Assembly: GCA_002424545.1 (NCBI GenBank)
Contig: DIKL01000039.1
Location: 1,939-48,580 of the forward strand
Length of the DNA: 46,642 nucleotides
From: Syntrophaceae bacterium UBA5619
Lineage (GTDB): Bacteria > Desulfobacterota > Syntrophia > Syntrophales > UBA5619
Reading direction: 5' to 3'
Below the pieces are notes generated by a model. It worked only from the letters and a program-made list of their open reading frames with translations, ran no database searches and was not told the DNA's origin. The translations under genes were made by a program, and so were the position numbers. Shown one piece after another: positions 16,002 through 24,678 of the stretch; within the stretch, counting starts at the first letter, position 1, and each line of letters opens with the position of its first letter.

Positions 16002-17261
16002 TTACAGTTGTTCCGGCCCGGCGAGACGCCCGGCGACCGCTGTCGCCGCGGCAACGGCCGGCCCGGCGAGATAGACCTCGCTGCCGGGATGCCCCATCCG
16101 TCCGACGAAGTTGCGGTTCGTCGTCGCCACCGACCGCTCGCCCTGGGCGAGGATCCCCATGTAACCGCCAAGGCAGGGGCCGCAGGTCGGCAGGCTGATC
16201 ACGCCGCCGGCGTCGAGGAATACATCGAAGAGCCCCTCCTGCATCGCCTGCCGGTAGACGGTGGGGGTTGCGGGGATGATGATGAGGCGGAAGCCGGGGG
16301 CCACGTGCCGTCCCTTGAGGATCGAGGCGGCCACGCGCAGGTCTTCGAGGCGGCCGTTCGTGCAGGATCCGATGATCGATTGGTCGATCCGGACGTCGCC
16401 GACCGTGCTGATCCCCTTCGCGTTGGAGGGAAGATGCGGGAAAGAGACCTGCGGTTCGATTCGGGAGACGTCGAATTCGAGCACCGAGTGATAAACCGCG
16501 TCGGGATCGGAGTCGTAGAAGGTGTAGGGACGTTCGGCCCGCTCTTTTACATAGGCCTCCGTGACCGCATCGGGGATGAAGATCCCGTTCTTTCCACCCG
16601 CTTCAACGGCCATGTTCGCCATCGTCAGGCGGTCGGCCATCGTCAGATCCGCGACGGTCTCTCCGGTGAACTCCATCGCCCGGTAGAGCGCGCCGTCCAC
16701 GCCGATTCGACCGATCGTATGCAGGATCAGGTCCTTGCCGCCGACCCAGGGCCGCAATTTCCCATGGTACACGAGTTTCATCGTCTCGGGCACCTTGAAC
16801 CAGAGCTCGCCCGTCATCATCGCCGCGGCGAGGTCCGTGCTGCCCCCCCCGGTGGCGAAAGCCCCCAGCGCACCGTAGGTGCAGGTGTGGCTGTCCGCGC
16901 CGATGACGAGATCCCCCGGTACGACGATTCCCTTCTCCGGCAACAACGCATGTTCGACGCCCGCCTCGCCGACTTCGAAGTAGTGGCTGATTTGTTGCTC
17001 CCCGGCGAAATCCCTCATGATCTTGCACTGTTCGGCGGAGGCGATGTCTTTGTTCGGCGCGAAATGGTCCGGGACGAGAACGATCCTGCTCCGATCGAAC
17101 ACCTTTTTTGCCCCCGCCTTCCGGAAGACATCGATGGCGATCGGGGCCGTGATGTCGTTCCCCAGCGCGATATCCACCTTCGCGTTGATCAGCATTCCGG
17201 GGCGCACCCGGTCGAGGTCCGCGTGCCGGGAAAGTATCTTTTCCGTGATTGTCATACCCAT
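16002..17261 (-). CDS. leuC: 3-isopropylmalate dehydratase large subunit
   Basis: 419 residues, the archaeal-type LeuC length that goes with the short LeuD. It has [16 protein letters not shown] (first cluster Cys), [12 protein letters not shown] (active-site loop) and [10 protein letters not shown] (CGPC, the other two [4Fe-4S] ligands). The same fold covers homoaconitase and citramalate/maleate isomerases, but the leuA and leuB neighbours fix the assignment. The ATG at 17261 has AGGAG eight bases upstream. Confidence 0.97.
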   Translation of the reverse strand: MGMTITEKILSRHADLDRVRPGMLINAKVDIALGNDITAPIAIDVFRKAGAKKVFDRSRIVLVPDHFAPNKDIASAEQCKIMRDFAGEQQISHYFEVGEAGVEHALLPEKGIVVPGDLVIGADSHTCTYGALGAFATGGGSTDLAAAMMTGELWFKVPETMKLVYHGKLRPWVGGKDLILHTIGRIGVDGALYRAMEFTGETVADLTMADRLTMANMAVEAGGKNGIFIPDAVTEAYVKERAERPYTFYDSDPDAVYHSVLEFDVSRIEPQVSFPHLPSNAKGISTVGDVRIDQSIIGSCTNGRLEDLRVAASILKGRHVAPGFRLIIIPATPTVYRQAMQEGLFDVFLDAGGVISLPTCGPCLGGYMGILAQGERSVATTNRNFVGRMGHPGSEVYLAGPAVAAATAVAGRLAGPEQL

Positions 17262-17347
17262 TGCGATGCTCTCCTTTGTTGATTTCAGGAATACCGTCTT
17301 CGGGACGGCATCCCGTTCTTACCGGATCTTCTTTTGTTTCGCAACCC

Positions 17348-18904
17348 TTAAACCTGAACTTTCCGGATGTCCTTGCGCAGCCATTCCAGGCGGTTCAGCG
17401 CATTGATGTAGGCCTTGGCCGAGGCCACCAGGACGTCGGGATGGGCGCCCCGGCCGACGGCGGAACGGCCGTTGAACTTGAGCTGCACCGTCGCCTCCCC
17501 CTGGGCGTCCGTGCCGCCCGTCACCGCGTTTACGGCGTATTTCAGAAGGGGATAATCGGTTTTGGTGATCTTTCGGATCGCCGTGAAGATCGCATCGACC
17601 GGCCCGACGCCGAAACCCGCCTCCTGAACCATCTTTCCATCCACCTCCATCTGCATCGTTGCGGTCGGCACGGCTTGGCTGCCGCTGACGACATTGAGGT
17701 AGACGAAACGGTATTTTTCCTCGCTCCGTGAAGCCTCCTCATAGACGATCGACTCCAGATCCTCGTCAAAGACCTCCTTCTTGACATCGGCCAGTTCCTT
17801 GAAGCGGACGAAAACCCGCTGCATCTCCTCTTCTGTCAGGGCATGACCCAGCGTCCGGAGGCGGTCGGCGACGGCGTGACTCCCCGAATGTTTCCCGAGG
17901 ACGATATGGGTGTTGGAGATCCCGACCGATTGCGGGGTCATGATCTCGTAGGTGATCTTCTCCTTGATCAGGCCGTCCTGGTGAATTCCCGACTCATGCG
18001 CAAAGGCGTTCGCCCCGACGATTGCCTTGTTCGGCTGGACATGGATGCCCGTGATCTGCGTCAGCAGCCGCGAGGTCTGATGGATATACTCGGTCCGGAT
18101 TCCCGTCCAGAGATTGAAAAGGTCCTTTCGGGTCTTGATGGCCATCACGACCTCTTCCATGGCGCTGTTTCCGGCTCGCTCGCCGATCCCGTTGATGGTG
18201 CACTCCACCTGCCGGGCCCCGTTCCTCAGGGCCGCCAGCGCATTCGCCGTGGCGAGACCCAGGTCGTTGTGGCAGTGGACCGAGATGACCGCCCGGCGGA
18301 TATTCTTTACGCGCCGGAAAAGGGTGGCGATCAGGTCGCCGAATTCGTCCGGGACGGCGTAACCCACCGTATCCGGGATGTTCACCGTGGCTGCCCCGGC
18401 GGCGATGACCGCTTCGACCATCGCACAGAGGTAATCCCGGTCGCTGCGGGTCGCATCCATCGGGGAAAATTCCACATTCCGCGTATAGTTGCGCGCATGG
18501 GCTACGGCCGCGACCGCCTCCCGGAGGACTTGTTCGCGGGATTTGTGGAGCTGGTACTGGAGGTGGATGTCCGAGGAGGAGATGAAGGTGTGGATCCGCG
18601 GCGAGGCCGCCTCCGCCACCGCCTCCCAGGCGCGGTCAATATCGGCCGTGTTTGCCCGTGCGAGCGCCGCGATCCCGCATCCCCGGATTTCCCGGGCGAT
18701 CTGACGGACGGATGCGAAATCCCCCTCCGAGGCGACCGGGAATCCGGCCTCGATGATATCCACGCCCATCTTTTCAAGCTGGCGGGCGACCCGCAGCTTC
18801 TCCTCCGGGTTCATGCTCGCTCCCGGTGACTGCTCCCCGTCCCGTAGCGTCGTGTCGAAGATGAAAACCCGGCTCTCCGCATTCCTGTCTTCCGCTGATT
18901 CCAT
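17348..18904 (-). CDS. leuA: 2-isopropylmalate synthase
   Basis: 518 residues. The catalytic HMGL-like barrel has [16 protein letters not shown] near the N-terminus, [18 protein letters not shown] (metal HxH) and [15 protein letters not shown]. After the flexible connector ([15 protein letters not shown]) comes the C-terminal LeuA allosteric domain, ending GVGPVDAIF...[12 protein letters not shown] by key residues. It condenses acetyl-CoA with 2-ketoisovalerate, the committed step of leucine synthesis, and is normally inhibited by leucine. It is the first gene of the leu operon and has AAGGAG six bases before its ATG. A terminator hairpin and a leucine-rich leader ORF lie directly upstream. 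Confidence 0.96.
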   Translation of the reverse strand: MESAEDRNAESRVFIFDTTLRDGEQSPGASMNPEEKLRVARQLEKMGVDIIEAGFPVASEGDFASVRQIAREIRGCGIAALARANTADIDRAWEAVAEAASPRIHTFISSSDIHLQYQLHKSREQVLREAVAAVAHARNYTRNVEFSPMDATRSDRDYLCAMVEAVIAAGAATVNIPDTVGYAVPDEFGDLIATLFRRVKNIRRAVISVHCHNDLGLATANALAALRNGARQVECTINGIGERAGNSAMEEVVMAIKTRKDLFNLWTGIRTEYIHQTSRLLTQITGIHVQPNKAIVGANAFAHESGIHQDGLIKEKITYEIMTPQSVGISNTHIVLGKHSGSHAVADRLRTLGHALTEEEMQRVFVRFKELADVKKEVFDEDLESIVYEEASRSEEKYRFVYLNVVSGSQAVPTATMQMEVDGKMVQEAGFGVGPVDAIFTAIRKITKTDYPLLKYAVNAVTGGTDAQGEATVQLKFNGRSAVGRGAHPDVLVASAKAYINALNRLEWLRKDIRKVQV

Positions 18905-18924
18905 GATGCACTCCTTTTTCGTAC

Positions 18925-18964
18925 AAAATAAAAAAGGCCATGGGCGCTGCCGCCCATGGCCTTT
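18925..18964 (-). terminator. Attenuator terminator upstream of leuA
   Basis: A perfect 13-bp stem (18933-18945 with 18952-18964) and a 6-base loop. Read on the minus strand it is followed by TTTTTT-A-TTTT (18935 down to 18925), a strong intrinsic terminator shape. It stands between the leader ORF and the leuA ribosome site, so by default it would stop transcription before leuA. No gene ends here on either strand that would otherwise need a terminator. Confidence 0.82.
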
Positions 18965-18984
18965 AGGTTTTCTCTATGATCCGT

Positions 18985-19107
18985 TTACGGAGTTCCTAAT
19001 AACGACAGGCGGCGGTCCCTATGTCGAAGGCACAGGAGGGCGAGACCCAAAAGGAGGGGCAGAATGCCGACGATCCGGCTGTTCGTTCTCTGTGTCGCCG
19101 CTGTCAT
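18985..19107 (-). CDS. leuL: Candidate leucine leader peptide (attenuation)
   Basis: A 40-codon ORF on the minus strand that ends 20 bases before the leuA terminator hairpin. Eleven of 40 codons are leucine, eight of them within codons 16-27, plus a tandem TTA-TTA (codons 36-37), a codon that should be rare in this GC-rich genome. Codons 31-33 (GCCGCC on the RNA) can pair with GGCGGC inside the terminator, so a ribosome stalled on the leucine run could free an anti-terminator. Weakness: the ribosome site before the ATG is poor. A plus-strand mini-ORF (19064-19117) overlaps it with a better one. The promoter-leader-terminator-leuA order supports the attenuator reading. Confidence 0.6.
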   Translation of the reverse strand: MTAATQRTNSRIVGILPLLLGLALLCLRHRDRRLSLLGTP

Positions 19108-19189
19108 GTTCGGATAACGCTTTCAACCTTTCCGATATTGAGCCGTCGGTGCGCCGGGCCAAGCCGGCGAAACCTCAGGCAGGTTGGTT

Positions 19190-19218
19190 CTTCTAAATCA
19201 TATCTTTCCTGCTGTCAA
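19190..19218 (-). promoter_or_regulatory. Probable sigma-70 promoter of the leu operon
   Basis: On the minus strand, perfect TTGACA (19213-19218), 17 bases, TAGAAG (19190-19195, four of six). It begins just past the zraP terminator and about 76 bases ahead of the leader ATG, which is the expected place for a leader transcript. Confidence 0.6.
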
Positions 19219-19232
19219 GTTGTTTCTTGAAA

Positions 19233-19301
19233 CGAAAAACAAACAAGGGGGGATCATCCGCGAAGGGAGGAGGGTGTCGGAACCTTGCGGATGATCCCCC
19301 C
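19233..19301 (-). terminator. Intrinsic terminator downstream of the ZraP-like gene
   Basis: A perfect 15-bp inverted repeat, GGGGGGATCATCCGC (19247-19261) with its complement at 19287-19301, around a 25-base loop. On the minus strand it runs into TTGTTTGTTTTTCG. It closes the zraP-like transcript and insulates the leu promoter that follows. Confidence 0.85.
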
Positions 19302-19312
19302 GTTGTTGTCGG

Positions 19313-19342
19313 GATGGCGGCCGCGAAATCGCGACCGCCATC
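19313..19342 (-). other. Second hairpin just after the ZraP-like stop
   Basis: GATGGCGG (19313-19320) and CCGCCATC (19335-19342) enclose an inner CGCG-aaat-CGCG stem: 12 base pairs with one unpaired base on each side. No T-run follows. Placed between the stop codon and the true terminator, it may protect the 3' end of the mRNA. Confidence 0.55.
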
Positions 19343-19367
19343 GTGTGGGGGGTTGGTTATTGGGGAA

Positions 19368-19910
19368 TTACCGTCTGCCACCGAATCCGAAGTCGCCGCC
19401 GAAGCATCCCGCGCCGCCCTGTCCTCCGTAACCGAACTTGTGCATGGGACCGCCGCCGCGTCCGTGCCTTTGACCGGGGCCGAATCCACGCCCGGGACCC
19501 GCGGAGGCCAGCTTTTCCTTCTGCTCAGGCGTGAGAACCTTCAAGGCTTCCAGACGAAAGGCCGTCATCTTGTCCTGCATCTGATCCCTGAGCGAACGCA
19601 TCTCTTTCTGAGCCGCCGTGATCTTCGCCTCATCCGGATTGGGGGTCAGCCACAGTTTCCGGATCTCATCCCGCTTGGTGAACATCTGTTCCCGAACGGG
19701 TTTCAACTCTTTCCAATGGGTTTCCCGCATCTCTTTGATCTTCGTCGTCTGCTCCGCCGTCAGGTTCAAACCGGCCGGCCCCTGAAAATCGCCCCGCGCG
19801 CAGGGACCGTACCCCGGACCCCGTCCCCCGCCGAATGCAAATGCCGATGTTGCAAGCGCCGCCACAAAGAGGACGGCCATCACTGTCCCTATTCTTTTTT
19901 TCATGTTCAT
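19368..19910 (-). CDS. zraP: ZraP/Spy/CpxP-like periplasmic metal-responsive chaperone
   Basis: 180 residues with a signal peptide (KKRIGTVMAVLFVAALATSAFA). The mature part has LNLTAEQTTKIKEMRETHWKEL by key residues, LWLTPNPDEAKITAAQKEM and ALKVLTPEQKEKLAS, the LTxEQ-type helical repeats of the Spy/ZraP family. The C-terminus is Gly-rich with a His and a Cys (HGRGGGPMHKFGYG, AGCFGGD), possibly metal ligands. It would sense or buffer zinc or misfolded proteins in the periplasm. It is divergent from a ZraS/ZraR-like pair and has a full-consensus sigma-54 promoter, matching the known zraP-zraSR layout. Ribosome site AAGGAG precedes the ATG at 19910. Confidence 0.85.
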   Translation of the reverse strand: MNMKKRIGTVMAVLFVAALATSAFAFGGGRGPGYGPCARGDFQGPAGLNLTAEQTTKIKEMRETHWKELKPVREQMFTKRDEIRKLWLTPNPDEAKITAAQKEMRSLRDQMQDKMTAFRLEALKVLTPEQKEKLASAGPGRGFGPGQRHGRGGGPMHKFGYGGQGGAGCFGGDFGFGGRR

Positions 19911-19996
19911 TCTCCTTCAATCAAGCTCAATTTTTCGATCCATTTTGCTGTGAACCCGATTTTCGGGGTTCGCCATTTCCGTTTGGCTTTCATTAA

Positions 19997-20013
19997 AGCA
20001 ACAGCCGTGCCAG
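19997..20013 (-). promoter_or_regulatory. Sigma-54 promoter of the ZraP-like gene
   Basis: On the minus strand CTGGCACGGCTGTTGCT: TGGCAC (-24 element, 20007-20012), five bases, TTGCT (-12 element, 19997-20001). It fits the consensus YTGGCACGrNNNTTGCW at every position. It lies about 87 bases ahead of the ATG and faces the gene for a GAFTGA-type sigma-54 activator. Confidence 0.88.
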
Positions 20014-20104
20014 AGGGGCTTAAGAATCATAATATGTTGAATTCATTTCCATATGATCATGTTTCCCGAGAATCCCACCGGCGGTGTCGGCAGCGCGCAG
20101 AAAA

Positions 20105-20155
20105 AAGTGGATCGGAAGTATCCACTTGTGGTATCCAGTTGATCAACAAGTATCC
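20105..20155 (+). promoter_or_regulatory. Inverted repeat and GTATCC triplet in the zraP-zraS gap
   Basis: AAGTGGAT (20105-20112) and ATCCACTT (20120-20127) form a perfect 8-base inverted repeat with 7 bases between. GTATCC recurs at 20118, 20131 and 20150. The cluster lies 90-160 bases upstream of the zraP sigma-54 promoter, where an enhancer for the ZraR-like activator would be expected, and directly ahead of the zraS start. The assignment is by position only. Confidence 0.45.
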
Positions 20156-20173
20156 GGAGTGAGGGAAGCGGTC

Positions 20174-21934
20174 ATGAACGACGGGCGATATAAGAAGAAG
20201 CGGCTCTGGGCGGTGATTCCGCCCTGGCCGGTCATCGGGGCGGTCATGATCCTGATTCCGGTTTTCAGTTTTTTGACCCTGGTGAATATTGACCGGCAGA
20301 AAGAGCAGAAGACACGCCTCCTCGTCGAGAAGGGCGCGGCCTTGATCCGCTCCTTCGAGGCCGGCGCCCGAACGGGAATCGGGTTGCGATGGGGCGATTT
20401 TCAGCTCCAGAAGCTCCTCATCGAGATGGCCGAGCAGCCGGGCATCGACTACCTGATCGTGACCGATCCGCGGGGAACGGTTCTGGCCGACAGCGACCCG
20501 TTGCGAATCGGAATGGCCTACGGTCAGGACCTCGACCTGGTGAAGGTTGCCAATTCCGAAACCGTTTCCTGGCGCCAGATTTCCAACAGCGAAGGCGCGG
20601 ACAGCTTCGAGGTGTACCGCCGATTTGCGCCGACGCGGGAACCCGGCGCGGAGCTTTCCGGGCCGTTCCGGGGGGGACCGCCGCGGGAAGAGACGGCCCC
20701 GATGGAGGGGGAGGGAGCCGTTCCGCCGGGCCTGGTCATCTTCGTCGGTCTGGATATGGGACCGATCACCGCCGCGCACGAGGAGGACAAGCTTCATACG
20801 ATCTGGATGGCCCTCCTCTTTCTGCTCATCGGTTGCGCCGGGATCATCTCGCTGCTGTTCGCCCAGGGTTACCGAGCGGCGCGGAGTTCCCTCTCAAGGA
20901 TCAAGGCCTTCTCCGACAGTCTCGTGGAGAACATGCCGATCGGTCTTGTGGCCACCGACGCCGGGGGCAGACTGAGCGCCTTCAACCAGACGGCGGAGAG
21001 GATCCTCAAACGTGCCGCCGGAGAAGTTCTCGGGAAACCGGCGGAGACGGTCCTTCCGGGAAGCTGCCGGGAACTTTTTCGAACCCTTGCGGCGGAACGC
21101 CGTTTGATCGAGCGGGAAATCGACTGTGCCGTGGCGGCGGACCGGACCATCCCGCTCGATGTGATCGCCACGACGCTCCATGAGGATGACGGCGCCTTTG
21201 TCGGCCACGTGATCCTCTTTCGGGACATGACGGAAATCCGGCGCCTCGAGGAGGAGATTGCCCGGAGCCGGCGTCTGGCCTCCCTGGGGAGCCTGGCCGC
21301 CGGCGTAGCCCACGAGATCCGCAATCCGCTCAGTTCGATCAAAGGGTTTGCCACCTGGTTCCGGGAGCGCCACCGGGAAAATCTCGAAGACCGGGAGACG
21401 GCGGACGTGATGATCCGCGAGGTGGATCGATTGAACCGCGTCATCACGCAACTCCTTGAATTCGCCCGGCCGCTGACGATCAATCGAGCTCCGATGTTGC
21501 TTTCGGCGGTGATCCGTCATGCCCTGCGGATGGTTGATGGCGATGCGCGCGCAAAGGAAATTGTCGTCGAAACGGACCTTTCGCCGGACATCGGGGAAAT
21601 CCCGCTCGACGCCGACCGGATGACCCAGGTTTTCCTGAACCTGTTCCAGAACGCAATCACGTCGATGGCGAAAGGCGGCGTCCTTCGCGTTTCGCTCGGC
21701 AGACGGGGCAGACGGGATGAAAAAACCGTTTGCGTCACCGTTGCCGATACGGGCATCGGCATCCCGGAAGAGGATCTCCACCGGGTGTTCGATCCCTATT
21801 TCACGACCCGTCCGTCCGGAACGGGCCTCGGACTGGCGATCGTCCAGAAGATCGTCGAGGGGCACGGCGGCGAGGTCCGTCTGGAAAGCGAACCGGGCAG
21901 AGGAACGAAGGCAACCGTTCTGCTGCCGTTTTAA
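20174..21934 (+). CDS. zraS: ZraS-like membrane sensor histidine kinase
   Basis: 586 residues from the ATG at 20174. Helix 1 (about 12-36) and helix 2 (about 203-225, IWMALLFLLIGCAGIISLLF) bracket a periplasmic sensor of about 165 residues that carries an acidic/proline-rich stretch. A PAS domain (SLVENMPIGLVATDAGGRLSAFN) follows, then HisKA with His380 (AAGVAHEIRNPLSSIKGF) and HATPase_c (NLFQNAITSM, VTVADTGIGIPEE, GTGLGLAIVQKIVEGHGG). The architecture fits ZraS/AtoS-type kinases. It is followed 25 bases later by the ZraR-like regulator and would sense zinc or envelope stress together with ZraP; the ligand is inferred from the family. Confidence 0.88.
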   Translation: MNDGRYKKKRLWAVIPPWPVIGAVMILIPVFSFLTLVNIDRQKEQKTRLLVEKGAALIRSFEAGARTGIGLRWGDFQLQKLLIEMAEQPGIDYLIVTDPRGTVLADSDPLRIGMAYGQDLDLVKVANSETVSWRQISNSEGADSFEVYRRFAPTREPGAELSGPFRGGPPREETAPMEGEGAVPPGLVIFVGLDMGPITAAHEEDKLHTIWMALLFLLIGCAGIISLLFAQGYRAARSSLSRIKAFSDSLVENMPIGLVATDAGGRLSAFNQTAERILKRAAGEVLGKPAETVLPGSCRELFRTLAAERRLIEREIDCAVAADRTIPLDVIATTLHEDDGAFVGHVILFRDMTEIRRLEEEIARSRRLASLGSLAAGVAHEIRNPLSSIKGFATWFRERHRENLEDRETADVMIREVDRLNRVITQLLEFARPLTINRAPMLLSAVIRHALRMVDGDARAKEIVVETDLSPDIGEIPLDADRMTQVFLNLFQNAITSMAKGGVLRVSLGRRGRRDEKTVCVTVADTGIGIPEEDLHRVFDPYFTTRPSGTGLGLAIVQKIVEGHGGEVRLESEPGRGTKATVLLPF

Positions 21935-21959
21935 AAGAAGAGGAAACGGTGATCCATTC

Positions 21960-23486
21960 ATGAAGACAAAAAATTCGGTACTAATTGCGGATGACGATCT
22001 TGCCCACCGGACGATGCTCCGCAAACTCCTTTCGGGCTGGGGTTACGCGGTCGAAGAGGCGGACGACGGCGGAACAGCCGTCTCGGCGGCGCAGAGACAA
22101 CCGTTCGACCTGATTCTGATGGATATCCGGATGATCAAGGTTTCGGGCCTCACGGCGCTGGCCGAGATCAAGGCGTTCAATCCGGCCATCCCGATCGTGA
22201 TCATGACCGCGTATGCCTCCGTGGAGACGGCCGTGGATGCGCTCAAGAAAGGCGCCTACGACTATCTGACCAAACCGCTCGATTTCGACGAGCTCCGGCG
22301 GACCATCGAGCGGGCGATGGAGCACAGCCGGCTCAAGGAGGAGAATCGCCTGCTCAAGGAGAGCCTCGGCGACCGCTTCGATCGGCGGAACCTGATCGGC
22401 CGTTCCGCCGCGATGACGCGCCTGATCGAGACCGCGGTTCAGGTCGCGCCGTCGGAAGCGACGGTCCTGATCACCGGTGAATCCGGCACCGGCAAGGAGA
22501 TGATTGCGGGGCTCATCCACTTCAACAGCCTGCGGAAGGATAAGCCGTTCATCAAGTTCAACTGCGCGGCAATCGCCGAGACCCTTCTGGAATCCGAGCT
22601 TTTCGGCCATGAGAAGGGGGCCTTCACCGGAGCCGATCGACGGAAGGAGGGAAAGTTCCGCCAGGCCGACGGCGGCAGCCTGTTCCTCGACGAGGTCAGC
22701 GAGATGTCGCTCGGGATGCAGGTGAAACTCCTGCGCGTCCTTCAGGAACGAGAGATCACCCGCGTCGGCGGCGAAGAGGTGATCCGGGTGGATGTGCGGC
22801 TCATCGCCGCGACGAATCGGGATCTCCTGCGGGAGATTGCCGCCGGGCGCTTTCGCGAGGACCTCTTCTACCGGCTGAATGTCGTGACGCTCCGCATTCC
22901 GCCGCTTCGGGAGAGGATCGAGGACATTCCGCTGCTGGCCCAGGATTTTCTGATCCGTTTCACGGAGAAAAACCACAAGACGATCCGGGGATTCACGCCG
23001 CAAGCGATGGATGGTCTGCTCCGCCACCCCTGGCCGGGAAACGTTCGGGAGCTGATGAATGCCGTGGAACGCGGGGTCGTCCTCTCCCGGGGGGATTATC
23101 TCACGGAGGCGGAGCTGGCACTGCTGCTGCCGGAGGGGAGCGCCGCAGGGGGGGCATCTTCGTATCCGAGTACCGCCGCCATCGGATTGATGACCGCTCC
23201 GCGGGGGGAAACTTTTGTTGAGGCGACCGCCGACGGCGCACCGGCCTTTCCAAAGACGGCTGATCCGCTGCCCGGCGTTCCCGACGATCGGACGGCGGCG
23301 CAGGGAGTCATGCAAGACGATACAACCATTCGGGGCGCCGGGGCCATGTCGCTCGAGGAAGTGGAACGGGAAACGATCCTCCGGATGCTCGCCGTCGTGG
23401 GCGGCAACAAAAGCGAGGCCGCCCGCCGCCTCGGCATCACCCGCCGAACCCTGCATCAAAAGCTGAAGAAATACGGTGCTATGTGA
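21960..23486 (+). CDS. zraR: ZraR-like sigma-54-dependent response regulator
   Basis: 508 residues from the ATG at 21960; the frame is open upstream, but the receiver begins here ([16 protein letters not shown]). The receiver has phospho-acceptor Asp55. The AAA+ domain has Walker A GESGTGKE (about 172), the sigma-54-contact loop GAFTGA (about 220), LFLDEVSEM (Walker B) and the arginine-rich [16 protein letters not shown] Fis-type helix-turn-helix ends the protein ([23 protein letters not shown]). A linker of roughly 80 residues rich in Ala/Thr/Pro between AAA+ and the helix-turn-helix is longer than usual. It should activate the sigma-54 promoter of the divergent zraP-like gene. Confidence 0.93.
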   Translation: MKTKNSVLIADDDLAHRTMLRKLLSGWGYAVEEADDGGTAVSAAQRQPFDLILMDIRMIKVSGLTALAEIKAFNPAIPIVIMTAYASVETAVDALKKGAYDYLTKPLDFDELRRTIERAMEHSRLKEENRLLKESLGDRFDRRNLIGRSAAMTRLIETAVQVAPSEATVLITGESGTGKEMIAGLIHFNSLRKDKPFIKFNCAAIAETLLESELFGHEKGAFTGADRRKEGKFRQADGGSLFLDEVSEMSLGMQVKLLRVLQEREITRVGGEEVIRVDVRLIAATNRDLLREIAAGRFREDLFYRLNVVTLRIPPLRERIEDIPLLAQDFLIRFTEKNHKTIRGFTPQAMDGLLRHPWPGNVRELMNAVERGVVLSRGDYLTEAELALLLPEGSAAGGASSYPSTAAIGLMTAPRGETFVEATADGAPAFPKTADPLPGVPDDRTAAQGVMQDDTTIRGAGAMSLEEVERETILRMLAVVGGNKSEAARRLGITRRTLHQKLKKYGAM

Positions 23487-24673
23487 GTTTTCGAACGGAC
23501 GCCGACCTTTCCCGGAAATCCCAGCTTTTCCTGCTTTCGCTGTTGACCGGTCTCTTTTACCTCAACATGCTGTTGCGGGTTGTTCTGTCGCCGCTTCTGC
23601 CGCTGATCGAAAAGGACCTCGGTCTCAGCCATTCCGGCGCGGGCAGTTTCTTCATGATGATCGCGATGGGGTACGCGACGGGCCTCTTCGGATCGGGATT
23701 CGCCTCGGCGCGCCTTTCTCACCGTTGGACGATCGTCATCGCCTCCGTTGCCGGCGGCTGCATCTTCGGCCTGATTGCGGTGAGTCAAGCCCTCTGGGCC
23801 ATCCGACTGGGACTCGTTTTCCTGGGAATCGCCTCCGGTCTCTACCTCCCTTCGGGAATGACCACGATTACCGCCGCAATCCGTTCCGACCACTGGGGAA
23901 AGGCAATCGCCTTTCATGAATTCGCCCCGACGCTGGCGTTCATCTCCGCGCCGTTGATCGTCGAAGGTCTTCTTCTGTTTTGCCGATGGCAGGAAATCCT
24001 CATCCTGATCGGTGCGAGTTCCGTTTGTCTGGGACTGGTTTTCCTCCGCCTGGCCCCGGGCAAGGATTTTTCGGGGGAGGCGCCGACGCTCGAAAACATC
24101 CGTCTGCTGATTACGACGCCGGCCTTCTGGATCATGGCCGTCCTCTTCTCTTTGGCCATCAGTTCCACGATGGGCTTGTACAGCATGATGCCGCTCTATC
24201 TCGTCGCGGAAAGGGGGATCGACCGGGAAACCGCCAACATGCTGGTCGGCCTGTCACGGGTCTCTCTGCTGATCATGGGGTTTGTCGCCGGCTGGCTCTC
24301 GGACCGCATCGGTCCGAAACCGACGATCACCGCCGTGATCCTGTTCAACGGCCTGATGACGATTCTTCTCGGGCTGCTGCCCGGCCGCTGGGTATTGTTG
24401 ATGGTGTTTCTTCAGCCGACGCTGACGGGGTGCTTCTTCCCGGCGGGATTCACGATCCTCTCCCGAATCGTTCCGGCGAATGCGAGGCACCTTTCCGTTT
24501 CGCTGACGATGTTCATCGCCTATCTCATCGGCGCCGGTTTCGCTCCGATGCTATTCGGGGTATTTGGAGACAGGGGGGCCTTCGGAACCTCGTTCATTCT
24601 CGCGGGCGGTCTGATGCTGCTTAGCGTTCTGCTTTTGCCCCGACTGGTCCTCCGGGAGGAGCCCAAGGGCTGA
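23483..24673 (+). CDS. MFS transporter, coupled to zraR
   Basis: 396 residues and about 12 membrane helices, with the MFS loop motif after helix 2 in variant form (GSGFASARLSHRWT) and a repeat of it after helix 8 (GWLSDRIGPKPT). It starts with GTG inside the zraR stop region (GTGA overlap at 23483-23486), so translation is coupled to the regulator. Classical zraPSR loci do not carry a transporter, so this is an added element, perhaps exporting the stress-causing compound (inference). It ends five bases from the convergent hydrolase gene. Confidence 0.88.
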   Translation: MSFRTDADLSRKSQLFLLSLLTGLFYLNMLLRVVLSPLLPLIEKDLGLSHSGAGSFFMMIAMGYATGLFGSGFASARLSHRWTIVIASVAGGCIFGLIAVSQALWAIRLGLVFLGIASGLYLPSGMTTITAAIRSDHWGKAIAFHEFAPTLAFISAPLIVEGLLLFCRWQEILILIGASSVCLGLVFLRLAPGKDFSGEAPTLENIRLLITTPAFWIMAVLFSLAISSTMGLYSMMPLYLVAERGIDRETANMLVGLSRVSLLIMGFVAGWLSDRIGPKPTITAVILFNGLMTILLGLLPGRWVLLMVFLQPTLTGCFFPAGFTILSRIVPANARHLSVSLTMFIAYLIGAGFAPMLFGVFGDRGAFGTSFILAGGLMLLSVLLLPRLVLREEPKG

Positions 24674-24678
24674 TGCCG

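Noticed and set aside
19064..19117. Plus-strand 17-residue ORF with an excellent ribosome site (AAGGAGG), whose signal-like start could join, after one frameshift, a 28-residue tail ending at 19196 to look like a small lipoprotein.
   Set aside because: It needs a frameshift, has no promoter on that strand and lies antisense to the leu leader. The purine-rich stretch is explained as the complement of leucine codons. Kept as the main rival to the leader-peptide reading.
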